DNA of 64,000 nucleotides from Parietichytrium sp. I65-24A (lineage: Eukaryota > Sar > Bigyra > Thraustochytrida > Thraustochytriidae): NCBI GenBank assembly GCA_012862575.1, contig BLSF01000008.1, positions 62,001 through 126,000 on the forward strand, written 5' to 3'. Below, one piece after another: positions 37,683 through 47,551 of the stretch. The position numbers and the translations under genes were made by a program. The notes under the pieces were generated by a model, which made no database searches, was not told the DNA's origin, and was given only the letters and a program-made list of their open reading frames with translations. Each line of letters starts with the position of its first letter. Position 1 is the stretch's first letter.

Positions 37683-39125
37683 TTATCCAAGGCGGGAGAT
37701 GGAGCCGTCAGGCGTATGGTGGTGCATGCAGCTAACTGGGCTGGCGTCCAAGCCCTCAGGATCAGGGAACTCCACGCGGACCTTGACTCCGTGAACTCCA
37801 GCCTGGGTCCAGACGCGGAGAGCAGAGGCAGCAGCAATCTCTGGGGTGGTGGTGCGTCCGTACACCTGCTCGTAGGCGTGGGCAATCTTGAGCACGAATG
37901 GGTAGCTAGCAAAGTCATTGCGCTCGAGTTCGTGCCAGTAGCCACTGCGCCACTGGCGGGATGGGCCGGACACCTCCTCGTCGAGGGCGCGGCGGTTGAG
38001 GTCGTCAGCGACGTAGATCTCCTCGATACGAGCGCTAAGAAGAGGATGGTCCTCAGCGCCCTCTGGCTTGCGGGTCTCGAGACGGTGGACTCCTGCGGTG
38101 AGCTCGCAGGAAGAACCCTCTGGGCACCCAGCCCAGACGTCACTCTCAACACCGCACAAGTCAGCTCCGCGAAGGAAGCGGAAGATACCCTGGGATCCCC
38201 ACTCGTCGCCCCAGCTGTTCTTGATAGCCCAGTAGTCGAGGCCGCTCTTGGAGTCAGTGCCCCATCCGATGACGCTGAGGCAGTGGCCTCCGGTCTTTGG
38301 TCCAACGGTCTGGTTGTAGACTCCGAGAGGGTTCTCGTTGAAGAACTTGCCAAAGTTGTCGAAGTAGTCGATGCAGACGTGGATTGGTCCGTTGGTCATG
38401 AGCTCGATCTGCATGTTCTTCACCTGCTCCTTGACGAGGGAGAGCTCCTCTGCAGGCCTTGGCTTGCTGGTGTCAGCGCGAGGAGAGAGGTCTTTCTGCA
38501 TGATGTATCCGTACGAGTTGACGCGGTAGGTCACTGGCTTAAGGCCGGTGTCCTCGCACTCCCTGAGGACACCCTCGCAGCTCTTGCAGCCGTTGTTGAG
38601 AGGATCCTTGCTGGCGCACTTGCCACTGGTGTATGGGGTGCACCCTGCGTTGCCGTCGAGGGTCATGGTCGACACTCCGTGGACGAAAAAGTACTTCCAG
38701 GCGTCGATGGCCTCTCCTCCGTTGCATCCAGCAGAGTTTGGGAAGAGCACCTTGTCCTCCTCAAAGTTTCCGCAGCTCATGAGCTGCTGCGGGGACAAAA
38801 AGTACGCCGTGCGCTTGCAGCCGTGGTTGTGCGCCATGTGGGTGGTTCCATCTCCGGTGCAGCTTCCCGCCTTCTGGAACATCCTGTTTCCGGTGAACGA
38901 GGTCACGTCGCCCTCGATGGCCTTGCCGTCGTCCTGCATGAACACGCACATGCGCTCTCCGAACACGCCCGTGGCCGAGGTCGCCCAGCACGACCCGCAT
39001 TGTCCCTGGTTCAGCACTGCAAGCCCACATCCGTACCACTTCTCGCGAGAGTCAAAGTGCGCTGGCACATCCACGCCGTGCGCCAGGCCGGCCACGGCCG
39101 CCAGAACGAGTCCTGCTTTCGTCAT
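37683..39125 (-). CDS. Secreted cathepsin B-like cysteine protease with C-terminal extension
   Basis: Papain-family (C1A) protease most like cathepsin B, 480 residues, single exon. A signal peptide (MTKAGLVLAAVAGLAHG) is followed almost at once by the mature-type start VPAHFDSREKW. No inhibitory propeptide is visible, which is unusual. The oxyanion Gln and catalytic Cys46 are in NQGQCGSCWA; the catalytic His is in TGGHCLSVIGWG and Asn in IKNSWGDEWG. An insert between the Cys helix and SPQQLMSC carries MAHNHGC in place of the typical occluding loop. The last 145 residues or so have no known domain; a YEQVYG there loosely recalls the cystatin QVVAG loop, too weak to use. Codons are strongly biased to C/G endings (AAG, GAG, CTC), suggesting high expression. 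The opposite strand is open for 493 codons because of this bias. Confidence 0.88.
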   Translation of the reverse strand: MTKAGLVLAAVAGLAHGVDVPAHFDSREKWYGCGLAVLNQGQCGSCWATSATGVFGERMCVFMQDDGKAIEGDVTSFTGNRMFQKAGSCTGDGTTHMAHNHGCKRTAYFLSPQQLMSCGNFEEDKVLFPNSAGCNGGEAIDAWKYFFVHGVSTMTLDGNAGCTPYTSGKCASKDPLNNGCKSCEGVLRECEDTGLKPVTYRVNSYGYIMQKDLSPRADTSKPRPAEELSLVKEQVKNMQIELMTNGPIHVCIDYFDNFGKFFNENPLGVYNQTVGPKTGGHCLSVIGWGTDSKSGLDYWAIKNSWGDEWGSQGIFRFLRGADLCGVESDVWAGCPEGSSCELTAGVHRLETRKPEGAEDHPLLSARIEEIYVADDLNRRALDEEVSGPSRQWRSGYWHELERNDFASYPFVLKIAHAYEQVYGRTTTPEIAAASALRVWTQAGVHGVKVRVEFPDPEGLDASPVSCMHHHTPDGSISRLG

Positions 39126-41687
39126 TTCTATCTGCTCTTTCCCTGCACAAGATGCAATCTACAACCTGCAATTTGCCAGCTGCTTCGCTTTCCCTAGCAC
39201 GCGAGTTCGGGGTCTGCAGACCTTCTCAGAGGCGATCGTGCAATTGTGCAATTGTATTCAATTGTATGCAATTGTGCAATTGTGCAATTGTGCAAAATGT
39301 GCAAACTACAAAAGTGAAAGTTAGAAAAGTGCAGTGCAAAAGCACTTTGCTACTTTCGCCCAAGTAGCCAAAGTACAAAAAGCAAAGTGCTATCTTTTTC
39401 CACTTCACTAACTTCACTCTCCACACTAGTCAACCCCTGACGACAGTGCACATAGTGCTATTTAATGTTTTCCATAAGAGTGCCCTGTACTCGGTGTCCC
39501 GGTCGCCTAGGAGTCTGTCTGTGTCGGCCTGAGGGGACAGAGAGAGGTGTAGAGAGAGGTAAAAAGAGAAGGGGAGAGTGGAGAGGAACAAAAAGTTTTT
39601 ACTGTTAACTTATCTCTCTCACTCTCTCAATTGACACTTTTCTTTCTTCCTTTTCGTTGTTTTCCTTCTCTCGTTGCGTGCGACTGGCTGGCGGGTGGCT
39701 GGCCGTTTGCCTAACAATCCTCCACCGCAGCCTAGGCCCAAGTCCATTGCATTACTCCCCCTCCTCCCAACTAGACTACCCTACACCTTCCGGTAGCACT
39801 CGCGTTGGGGTTGTAGTCCACTGCCTCTCTCTCCTTATCCATGCGCGTAGGGATAGTTAGGCGTCGCATAGGAGCTGCACTTTTGTTTACTTTTGGTTTT
39901 GACTTTCGACTTAGGCTTTTCTTGTTCTTTGTCTTGTGTTCTGATTCTGATTTATACATTTTATAAGTATAGAACCAAGGCGATACTGCAGTCCATCATC
40001 ATGATTGATCAATTAATCTTGTTCGAGTAAGCAATTTGCGCCAATTGTGGTCACTTTGGATGTCTGTGATGTCTGTGATGTCGGTGATGTGACTGTGATG
40101 TTGTGATGTTTGGATGGATGATGTGGGATGATGAGAATGGACGGGGCTTAGGCGGTGGGTGGCGGTGTGCTAGAGGAGCTAGAGGAGCTGGAGGGGAACA
40201 AATTCGGGTTCAACTTGGGTGGCAGAGGCAAGTTTGTGCCTTGCTAACCTCGTGCTCCCGGGACTTGCTGCTATTAGTATAATCGCTGGACACTCGTACT
40301 CACTGTCGGTGCCACCCACCCGAGTAAACTGTTTTTTTGTTTTGTTTGATGATGATTGATTTGTTTTGTGTTCTGTTTTGTTTTGTTTCGTTGTGCTCTG
40401 ACTATGAGTGTTGCAGCTTCACAAGCTCAGAATTTGTGGAACACTGTTTAGAACTCAGAACTTTGAGAAATACAGAATACGGAATTCAGAATATGGAATG
40501 CAAGAAAAAAGCTTTTGTTGAATTCTGACGTATTTTGTCGGATACATTTTTGCAGTCGCTTGGCAGTGTGGCTTTGGCAACAAAAGAGAAAACTGTCTCT
40601 TCCACGGCACAGCTGACACCACTGACCAAAGATGTTAATGATGTGCAATGTTGCAGTGTCGCGGGAGTCGCGGGAGTCGCGGAGCGTTTTTGGTAAGCGG
40701 CGAAGGGCGTCTTCTAGGACGCAATCGAATCTGACCCCACGCAGGCCGAGTTTCGGCTCGTGGTTGTCGTTACCGGTCACGGCAGTAAGCGACTGGCGAT
40801 TACTCGTGCGCGCTCAGCTTAGCTCCATCATGGCATGGCATCACTGTGTGCCACCGGTACTCAGTACTCACAGTCAGTACCCAATACTTCCGATGGGTTT
40901 GCAGTCAACGAAGAAGCCACTAAACTTCCACAGAGTTCAACACGCGAACGCCATTCGTTCTCTCCACAACTCACTCTGGAAGACCCGCCCGTAACACCAG
41001 TGAGACCCGTGGGTGAGGCTGAGTGGCTGAGTGCGGTGATGTTTTCCGACGTTTTGCTGTCTTTCCAATCGCCAGCATGGGTCAGCATGCTGAGCATGTA
41101 AACTGGTGAACATGTAAACTGGTGAAACATGTAAACAGCCTCTTAAGAGAAAAGCAAACCTCCTGGCGCCGCAAGTGTGACAGGTCCTGCAGGACCGAGC
41201 TGTTCTTTCTTTCTTTCTCCTGAAGCTGTTCCTCTGGGTCCTCTGGGCATGTGGGCGTGAGTCACACAGCGGGGCAAGTCGAGTGCTGAGTAGCCCATTG
41301 ACTGCGAGTGTTCAATCAAAGAGTTCAAAGTCAAAATTATTCACACATTTCCAACACATTTGACACGTTTGACATCGTTTGACTCTCCTTCTTGGAGAGA
41401 ATGGATCCTAGAAAATCGTTTTGCCTGCACGTGATTCGCCCGTTGGACGGACATGCGCCTGGAATCGTGCGACCCGACTTACTTGTTGACGGTTCAAGGA
41501 GCTTTTCAACGCAGGCCCCATTCTCTTGCAAGTAGTATGTGAATTCCTTCCCAAAATCAATATAATTATTACACCCGAGTTGACAGTGAGACTTTACTTT
41601 GTTGATTAAATTTTAGCCTTTCGTTGGCCATCTATCAAGAGTGTGCAGCTTGAGGATGGTTGGGACCGAGTTGTTCAGTGACACACC
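39126..41687. other. 2.6-kb intergenic region
   Basis: No gene is supported. It contains a CAATTGTG repeat (39239-39296), degenerate TCTGTGATG repeats near 40060-40110, and a block near 40855-40880 with TACTCAGTACTCACAGTC. Confidence 0.6.
39239..39296. repeat. CAATTGTG/CAATTGTA octamer repeat
   Basis: Seven or so degenerate CAATTG-containing units about 115 bases upstream of the protease ATG, in its promoter or 5' UTR region. Each contains an E-box-like palindrome CAATTG. Confidence 0.75.
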
Positions 41688-42983
41688 CTAAAGATACCTC
41701 ACTACAAGAGGCATCAATGACATCAGTGGTGCTTTGAAAAGAATGCAAGCTCCGTTGAGGGCTGGGGTTGGGGTTGGGGCCGAGGTTGGAGCCGAGGTAG
41801 GGGTTGGGACCGAGGTTGGGGCCGAGGTTGGAGTTAAGGTTGGAGCCGACTTTGGCAGCGCACTCAGTTTGTATAAGCTTTTGTCTCTGCTTCCCACGAA
41901 CACATTCCCGCTTGAATCTAATGCTGGTGAGCTCATAATGTCTCCTCCAGTCTTAAACCTCCATATCTCAACACCACTGGAACCGTCGAGCTTGTACAAA
42001 TTGTTGTCGTCACTCCCAATGAGCACATTTCCGTCCGCGTCGATCGCCGGTGAGGACCAAATGCTACCTCCAGTTGCGTAACTCCATATCTGGAGACCAC
42101 TGGTGCCGTTAATCTTGTACACGTACGCATCGTAACTTCCAACGACCGCATTCCCGTCTGCATCGATAGACGGTGAAGAGGTAATGTAACGACCTGTCAT
42201 TAAATTCCACATCTCAAGACCACTGGCGCCATTGATCTTGTACAACTTGCCGTCCTCACTCCCCACGAACACATTCCCGCTTGAATCTAATGCTGGTGAG
42301 CTCCAAATTGATGTTCCAGCCTCAAACCTCCATATCTCAACACCACTGGAACCGTTAAGCTTGTACAAATTTTTGTCTCCACTCCCAACGAACACGTTTC
42401 CGTCCGCGTCGATCGCCGGTGAGGACTCCACGAGATCCCCAGTTGCGTAACTCCATATCTGGAGACCACTGGTGCCGTTAATCTTGTACACGTACGCGTC
42501 GTCACTTCCAACGACCGCATTCCCGTCTGCATCGATCGACGGTGAAGAGGGAATGTAAGAACCTGTCGTAAAATTCCACATCTCAAGACCACTGGCGCCA
42601 TTGATCTTGTACAAATTGCCGTCGTCACTCCCCACGAACACATTCCCGCTTGAATCTAATGCTGGTGAGCTATAAATGGTGTATCCAGTCTCAAGCCTCC
42701 ATATCTCAACACCACTGGAACCGTTGAGCTTGTACAAACTCTTGTCCACACTCCCAACGAACACGTTTCCGTCCGCGTCGATCGCCGGTGAGGAAAAAAT
42801 CCAATCGTCCAAAGTGGTTTTGAATGCAAGAACGACTGAGTTTGGGGTGCTGACAACGTCGCTTCGTCTCACCGAGAAAGCTGGCCACGGTGCGCTGAGC
42901 TGGTAGCCGTATTGCGGCTCCGCAAACGCCACGGCAAAGTGCAAAAGGTGCAGGGATCGGGTGGCGAACGTTTGCCAATGCAT
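41688..42983 (-). CDS. Secreted PQQ-like beta-propeller protein with Ser/Thr/Pro stalk
   Basis: 431 residues. A likely signal peptide (HLLHFAVAFAEPQYG) is followed by about eight 41-residue blades of the form SSPAIDADGNVFVGS, then LYKLNGSSGVEIW, typical of PQQ-like eight-bladed propellers of the BamB/quinoprotein repeat type. PQQ itself need not bind, because no dehydrogenase catalytic residues were identified. Blades come in three types (IDADGNVF, LDSSGNVF, IDADGNAVV) in the order CAB-CAB-CA, so the real repeat unit is three blades or 123 residues. After the propeller comes a Thr/Ser/Pro stalk (TPTSAPTSVPTPTSAP) and a short hydrophobic C-terminus (LMSLMPLVVRYL), suggesting attachment to wall or membrane. 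An aspartate-rich loop in each blade (DADGN, DSSGN) could bind calcium. Function unknown; surface adhesion or recognition is a guess. Confidence 0.82.
   Translation of the reverse strand: MHWQTFATRSLHLLHFAVAFAEPQYGYQLSAPWPAFSVRRSDVVSTPNSVVLAFKTTLDDWIFSSPAIDADGNVFVGSVDKSLYKLNGSSGVEIWRLETGYTIYSSPALDSSGNVFVGSDDGNLYKINGASGLEMWNFTTGSYIPSSPSIDADGNAVVGSDDAYVYKINGTSGLQIWSYATGDLVESSPAIDADGNVFVGSGDKNLYKLNGSSGVEIWRFEAGTSIWSSPALDSSGNVFVGSEDGKLYKINGASGLEMWNLMTGRYITSSPSIDADGNAVVGSYDAYVYKINGTSGLQIWSYATGGSIWSSPAIDADGNVLIGSDDNNLYKLDGSSGVEIWRFKTGGDIMSSPALDSSGNVFVGSRDKSLYKLSALPKSAPTLTPTSAPTSVPTPTSAPTSAPTPTPALNGACILFKAPLMSLMPLVVRYL
41880..42790 (-). repeat. Tandem three-blade coding repeat, 369-bp period
   Basis: DNA in the propeller gene repeats with an exact period of 369 bases. 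The segment CACATTCCCGCTTGAATC begins at 41901, 42270 and 42639 with identical sequence. High nucleotide identity between copies points to recent amplification or ongoing homogenisation. Confidence 0.9.
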
Positions 42984-43923
42984 GATGCTTGCGGTGCTGC
43001 TGGTGTACTACGTCTCCTGTTTTCTTCGCTCTGCTGCTCGGTTCAAGATTGGAGTCTGCCTTCGGCATGAACTTGCAACAGTAAAAAATCTCACCATCCA
43101 CATTGTATGACAAACGTATGACATCGTATGACGCCCAGAAAAGTACCGGTGAGAGAGAGAGAACTTGACGCCTAAGGCTCTATTATGATTCAGTCAATGT
43201 GAAATACTATTTACCAGACATGGTGTATTTTGTCGAATGTTTTGTGTCAATTCACAATTGTTTGGTGAAGTCTGTGAAGTCTCGCGTCCTAGCGACTCTG
43301 ACTATCTTCTGACTCCTAGCATCTTCTGCTGGTTCTAAGGTCTCCAAATCAAGCGGCCACTCTTCACCAGGTCCCTCCGACTCGAACTTGGACCTTCCTT
43401 CCACACCTTCTGCTTCAAACAATCCCAAAGCAAAAAAGACTCAAATTCACTCCGGCGCCTTTCTATCGAGAACCCCTCCAACGCTGCAGCGCTTCATCCG
43501 GACCTATAGTTCCCTCCCCAACCACCCCAAACCACCCCAACCTCGAGATCCCAAACCTCGAGATCCTCGAGAAGCTCACTGCACCAACCAAGTTCGACCT
43601 CTCAGGCATCTCAGGCTCGACATGACATAATCGTGCTCCCCTGCGTCCCGTATTGATGGCGCCATCCAGTAAGGTCCATCACTTGCAATGCTAAGATCTG
43701 CTAAGTCCCGCAACTCCCGCGAAGCGCTGGAGCTGGATGAAGAAGAGCTGGCGCAGACATAGATTGACATTGACATTGACATTGACGCATTGCAGGAGCA
43801 ACTAGCAATAATCAACGAGCAAGGAGGGGTCGAGCCGTGTTGTGCGACAGTCGATCTGTTGTAAAAGTTGGATTCGCTGAGATTGGAAGTGGGAAAGGGC
43901 CGACGAACGGGAAGCCAAACGCC
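42984..43923. other. Divergent intergenic region
   Basis: 940 bases between the propeller (-) and TMEM151-like (+) genes, holding both promoters. CCAACCACCCCAAACC and CTCGAGATC short repeats occur near 43515-43575, and a TTGACA repeat near 43760. No gene is seen. Confidence 0.55.
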
Positions 43924-45174
43924 ATGGACGCTCGCAGCCGAAAGCTCGCTTCTGAAGAGCGTATGGAACGCGACGAGCGAACTCGCCTGCTCGGGCGTGG
44001 TGACCGGTCTGGCGGTGTTCCGGTGGAGGACGGGCAGTTTGTGCGGATGGGAAATGGCGACGCGGATGGAAGCGAGAGAGTGCCCATTGCGAGCGTTCAG
44101 TCCGCTGCTCCGCGAGGGAACGAGGCCGCCGGCTTCGCCGACATCAGCGCTGAAGCGTTTCGCGCACCCCCGGGAGTGGTGTTTCAAGACGGGACTGGTG
44201 CAGAGATCGTGACGCCGGTGTATGACATGAACAGTGACGTGGCGGGAGACGTTCCGATGGCTGACTCGATCTGGACGCCGAGCACGCTACTATACGAGAG
44301 GACCAAGCATGGGTATTTGTTGGGCCTCTTGCTCTCCGCCGGGTCGTTTGTGGCGTTCGTCGTGATGGTTGGCGCAGCAATGAAGCGCCAGGATTCAGTG
44401 GAGAACGGCGATTTCTTTGGACAGCCCGAATTTGTGGTATTTGCAGTGCTCTACGCGATTATGGTCATCGAAAGCATCTTTGTGCCGCTGTGCACGGGCG
44501 GCACGATTCGATTCTTGTGCAGTATGAGCTCCTCGGATTTTGAGCCAGAGGAATCTATCGCATTTGAGAAGATGCGCTCTAGCCGCCCAAATTTCGTCAT
44601 GCAGATTTCGTGCTATCACTACGAGCACCGGACGCGAATGGTCACGGAATCATACGAGGAAAATGGCGAGAAGAAGCACAGGACAAGAGTCGAGACATAC
44701 GAGGTCAAAGTGGTCACGCATACAGCTTCAGCAATGAAAGAATACCACTCGCTGCTAGAGCTCAGCGGGCCGGGCCCCAAACTGCAGGACATAGATCCTG
44801 ATTGTATCGGCTTGTTGGTCAAAGTCAAGAAAGATATTGAGCTTGCGGATTGGGAGACCACTCAGAGCTTTGACAGGCAAAAGGAGCACTTTATTATGAC
44901 ACACAGGCTGTTCGACCGACACTATGACTATTCGGAGCATATCGAGATCCCACACTTTCGGTCAAATATATTCTTGTATGCGCCGGAACTCACTCCGTGG
45001 TATATGCGCTGGTATTACTATGTGCTCGCCTCGCTGGTGTGCCTCTCGCGGCCATTTCGCGTGTACGTGCAACGTGTGACGATGACAACAGAGTGGGAGC
45101 TGCAATTCAAAGTGAGCGTTCTTTCAAATGCGTTCCCTTCAACAGCAATGGCCGCGCCGGTCCAAGCTACCTAA
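43924..45174 (+). CDS. TMEM151-like membrane protein
   Basis: 416 residues from the first ATG in frame (43924). The first 120 residues are charged and disordered. Two hydrophobic helices follow (about 143-165, GYLLGLLLSAGSFVAFVVMV, and 183-205, VVFAVLYAIMVIESIFV). The conserved block then has ISCYHYEHRTRMV, a polar YEENGEKKHRTRVETYE hairpin and VVTHTAS. Next come FDRHYDYSEHIEIP and PWYMRWYYYVLASLVCLSRPFRVYV, which includes a third hydrophobic segment. This series matches the TMEM151 family of animal and protist membrane proteins, whose biochemical role is not established. Codons and length look normal for a complete gene and no introns are seen. Confidence 0.75.
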   Translation: MDARSRKLASEERMERDERTRLLGRGDRSGGVPVEDGQFVRMGNGDADGSERVPIASVQSAAPRGNEAAGFADISAEAFRAPPGVVFQDGTGAEIVTPVYDMNSDVAGDVPMADSIWTPSTLLYERTKHGYLLGLLLSAGSFVAFVVMVGAAMKRQDSVENGDFFGQPEFVVFAVLYAIMVIESIFVPLCTGGTIRFLCSMSSSDFEPEESIAFEKMRSSRPNFVMQISCYHYEHRTRMVTESYEENGEKKHRTRVETYEVKVVTHTASAMKEYHSLLELSGPGPKLQDIDPDCIGLLVKVKKDIELADWETTQSFDRQKEHFIMTHRLFDRHYDYSEHIEIPHFRSNIFLYAPELTPWYMRWYYYVLASLVCLSRPFRVYVQRVTMTTEWELQFKVSVLSNAFPSTAMAAPVQAT

Positions 45175-47551
45175 GGACGTGGTCTTTTCTTCGCACACAG
45201 CTGCGTTTGTACCTTTTCTGGACCGTGTTGTTTGGTCCGTGTACGTATGTTTACAATGCTAAAATATTTGCTTTTTGTGCGAAATTTTCACCGTGGCTCC
45301 GCAACCTGGTACCGGTACTAATACTACTCACAGTGAGAATGAGAACACAGGAAAACGCAGGAGAACGCGACATCTGGTTCCGGGAGTCCCTTCGATACCC
45401 TTTTTCATTCTTTTTCTTTCGGTTTCACAGAGCATGCATGAATGGAAAGGACTCGTGTGTTGAGTTTGAGAAGACCCGAGTTGAGTGAGGTGGTACCGAC
45501 ACGTTACAGTTAGTACACTTGTCATCCGACCTCTTCCCTTCGTCGGCGTCTCAAATTTGGCCTTGTCGCCAACCCATTTCACAGTCAAGTAGTCAGTGAT
45601 GAGATGATGACGCTCCACATATGATTCAAGACGTGGTAGCGCCGCTTACGGCATAACAAGTCAATACAAATTAATCTATTACTAAAGGTGAACTCGCTTG
45701 TGACTCGTGAAGTTTAACCTTTTCACAACTGTCACAACGTGAAATGCCGTTGGTTGGATCATTCGATCTGCAACGCTCTACATAATTTTCAATCACAACA
45801 AGTTGCTGTCATCGTGAAACTTGCTGTGCAAATGAACGCAACGCAACACGCGTCGAGGACAAGACACGGAAAAGCACTGGAATCTGGATAATTGTTTTTC
45901 TAATCTCCCATCTCAGGGCGCAAATGTCCCCGAGTGGACCCCTGTCAATCTCAGAAATCAGAATTCAGAATTTACTGTCAGAACAGCTCACGTCACTTGA
46001 CCACCGCTGCGAATAGACCCGTGTAGTGGCCTGGAAGACCTGGAAGCAAATAGTGATGCGCGAGTTGAATTTGGATGATGGCACACCTGGGCAGTCTGAG
46101 ACAGCTGCTCTCACTGCACTTTACTGCGCCGCTGCATGACTCACTGCCACTTCCGAGTTCGCAACAGCCGCAACAGCGCATGACATTGTCGCAGTAGCAA
46201 AGGAGTATGCGGGGAATCTGAATCAGTTGGTCTGGACCATTTCTGGGTCAAAGGTCCACGTCAATGATTTCGATGCTTTCTATGTAAGTGTTATTATACA
46301 CTCTGCGCTCCCTTTCAGAAGAGCATGGAAGTCGGTTGAGTCTCATCTTGTGTCAGACAGTCTTTCCAAATTCAAATCTTGATCAATCAAATCAAATGAC
46401 AACTCCATTTGTTTTACGTTCTAAAATAGAACTTGACTGTGAATTCGGTGTTGCCATCCATGCATCGTCCCGCTGCAGCCCCTTTAGAGACCTATAGCTC
46501 GCAGCTAACGTCTGGGCCACATTCTGTACATCGTATCGCACCGCATTTTGCGATTCCATTCATTTCCTAGTTATTGACTACGGGACGCGTTTAGAACTCA
46601 TATACTGCAAACTGTACGGCCGTCAGCGCTCCAACGTTTTTTTTCTTTCAATGTGATTGAGATCAATGAATGTTGTTGTTGGTTGGAATGTTTGGAGGAA
46701 GTGGGAATTTGGATGGCTGAAAGGCTATCACGACTAACACGACAGAAGAATGGCAAATGACTGTGGTGAACTCAATATTTGTATGTGGAGACTCGTTTCG
46801 AAAAACTCGAATCGTGGAAATGGTAGAGATTGTGGAGATCGTAGAGATCGAAGAATGCGCAGGAAAGAAGTCGATGGAGGCCTCGTGAGCCTCTGAATTC
46901 ATACTCACCGACTGTTCACAACAATGTTGGCTTATTTCACAACCAGCCAAGATCTGAGGCTATCTTGCGCCGATGGGCAGTCAGTCAATCAAGCAGTCAC
47001 AGAGTCTTGCCGAAGCCGAAGGTGGTCGTCCTCGTTACTCAGAGTACTCAGTACTCGTTCTCTGTACTGTATCGCAACACTCGGTGAGACGATTTTGAAG
47101 GAATCGGATTTACTGTTGCCACTCTCGGTCAGTGCAAACAAAGGCTTCGTTTGGAGTGTGGCCAACCGATCATTCTGAGAGCTCCAGTAGAGTGTTCAAA
47201 TCCGTTCGCCCAAACCCTGGCCCACGGCTGTTAGCGCTGAAAGGCTCTCGTAGAAACCCCACTACGTTTGAAATAATAGACTTTGACCAGTGCTGCGATT
47301 CGGGCCTCTTTTACTCCTCTTGCACCTTCCCCTCCTCCTCGGTCGTCAACGCAGGGGTTTCAGGAAGACGTACTCACAGAATAGATGTGTATAGAATAGT
47401 AAAGCACTTCCAGTCGACTGAAATCCCAGGTGATCGATCAATTATTGACCAGCAATACCAATACACAGCGGCGAGGCAAACGGAAACTGCTGGAGAGCGG
47501 CTCAGAGCGAAGCAGCTCCTTCGGCGTTCGGGCGTGGCAATCATCGAAGAC
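45175..47551. other. 2.4-kb intergenic region
   Basis: No domain-bearing frame except the continuous upstream extension of the following gene (47132-47551), which lacks an ATG. GGTACCGGTACTAATACTAC near 45308 and GAGTACTCAGTACTCG near 47040 belong to the recurring GTACT-rich blocks. GTGGAGATCGTAGAGATCG repeats occur near 46830. Confidence 0.55.

Noticed and set aside
37716-39197. 493-codon plus-strand frame
   Set aside because: It is antisense to the cathepsin B-like gene, which has a full catalytic set; openness follows from strong codon bias.
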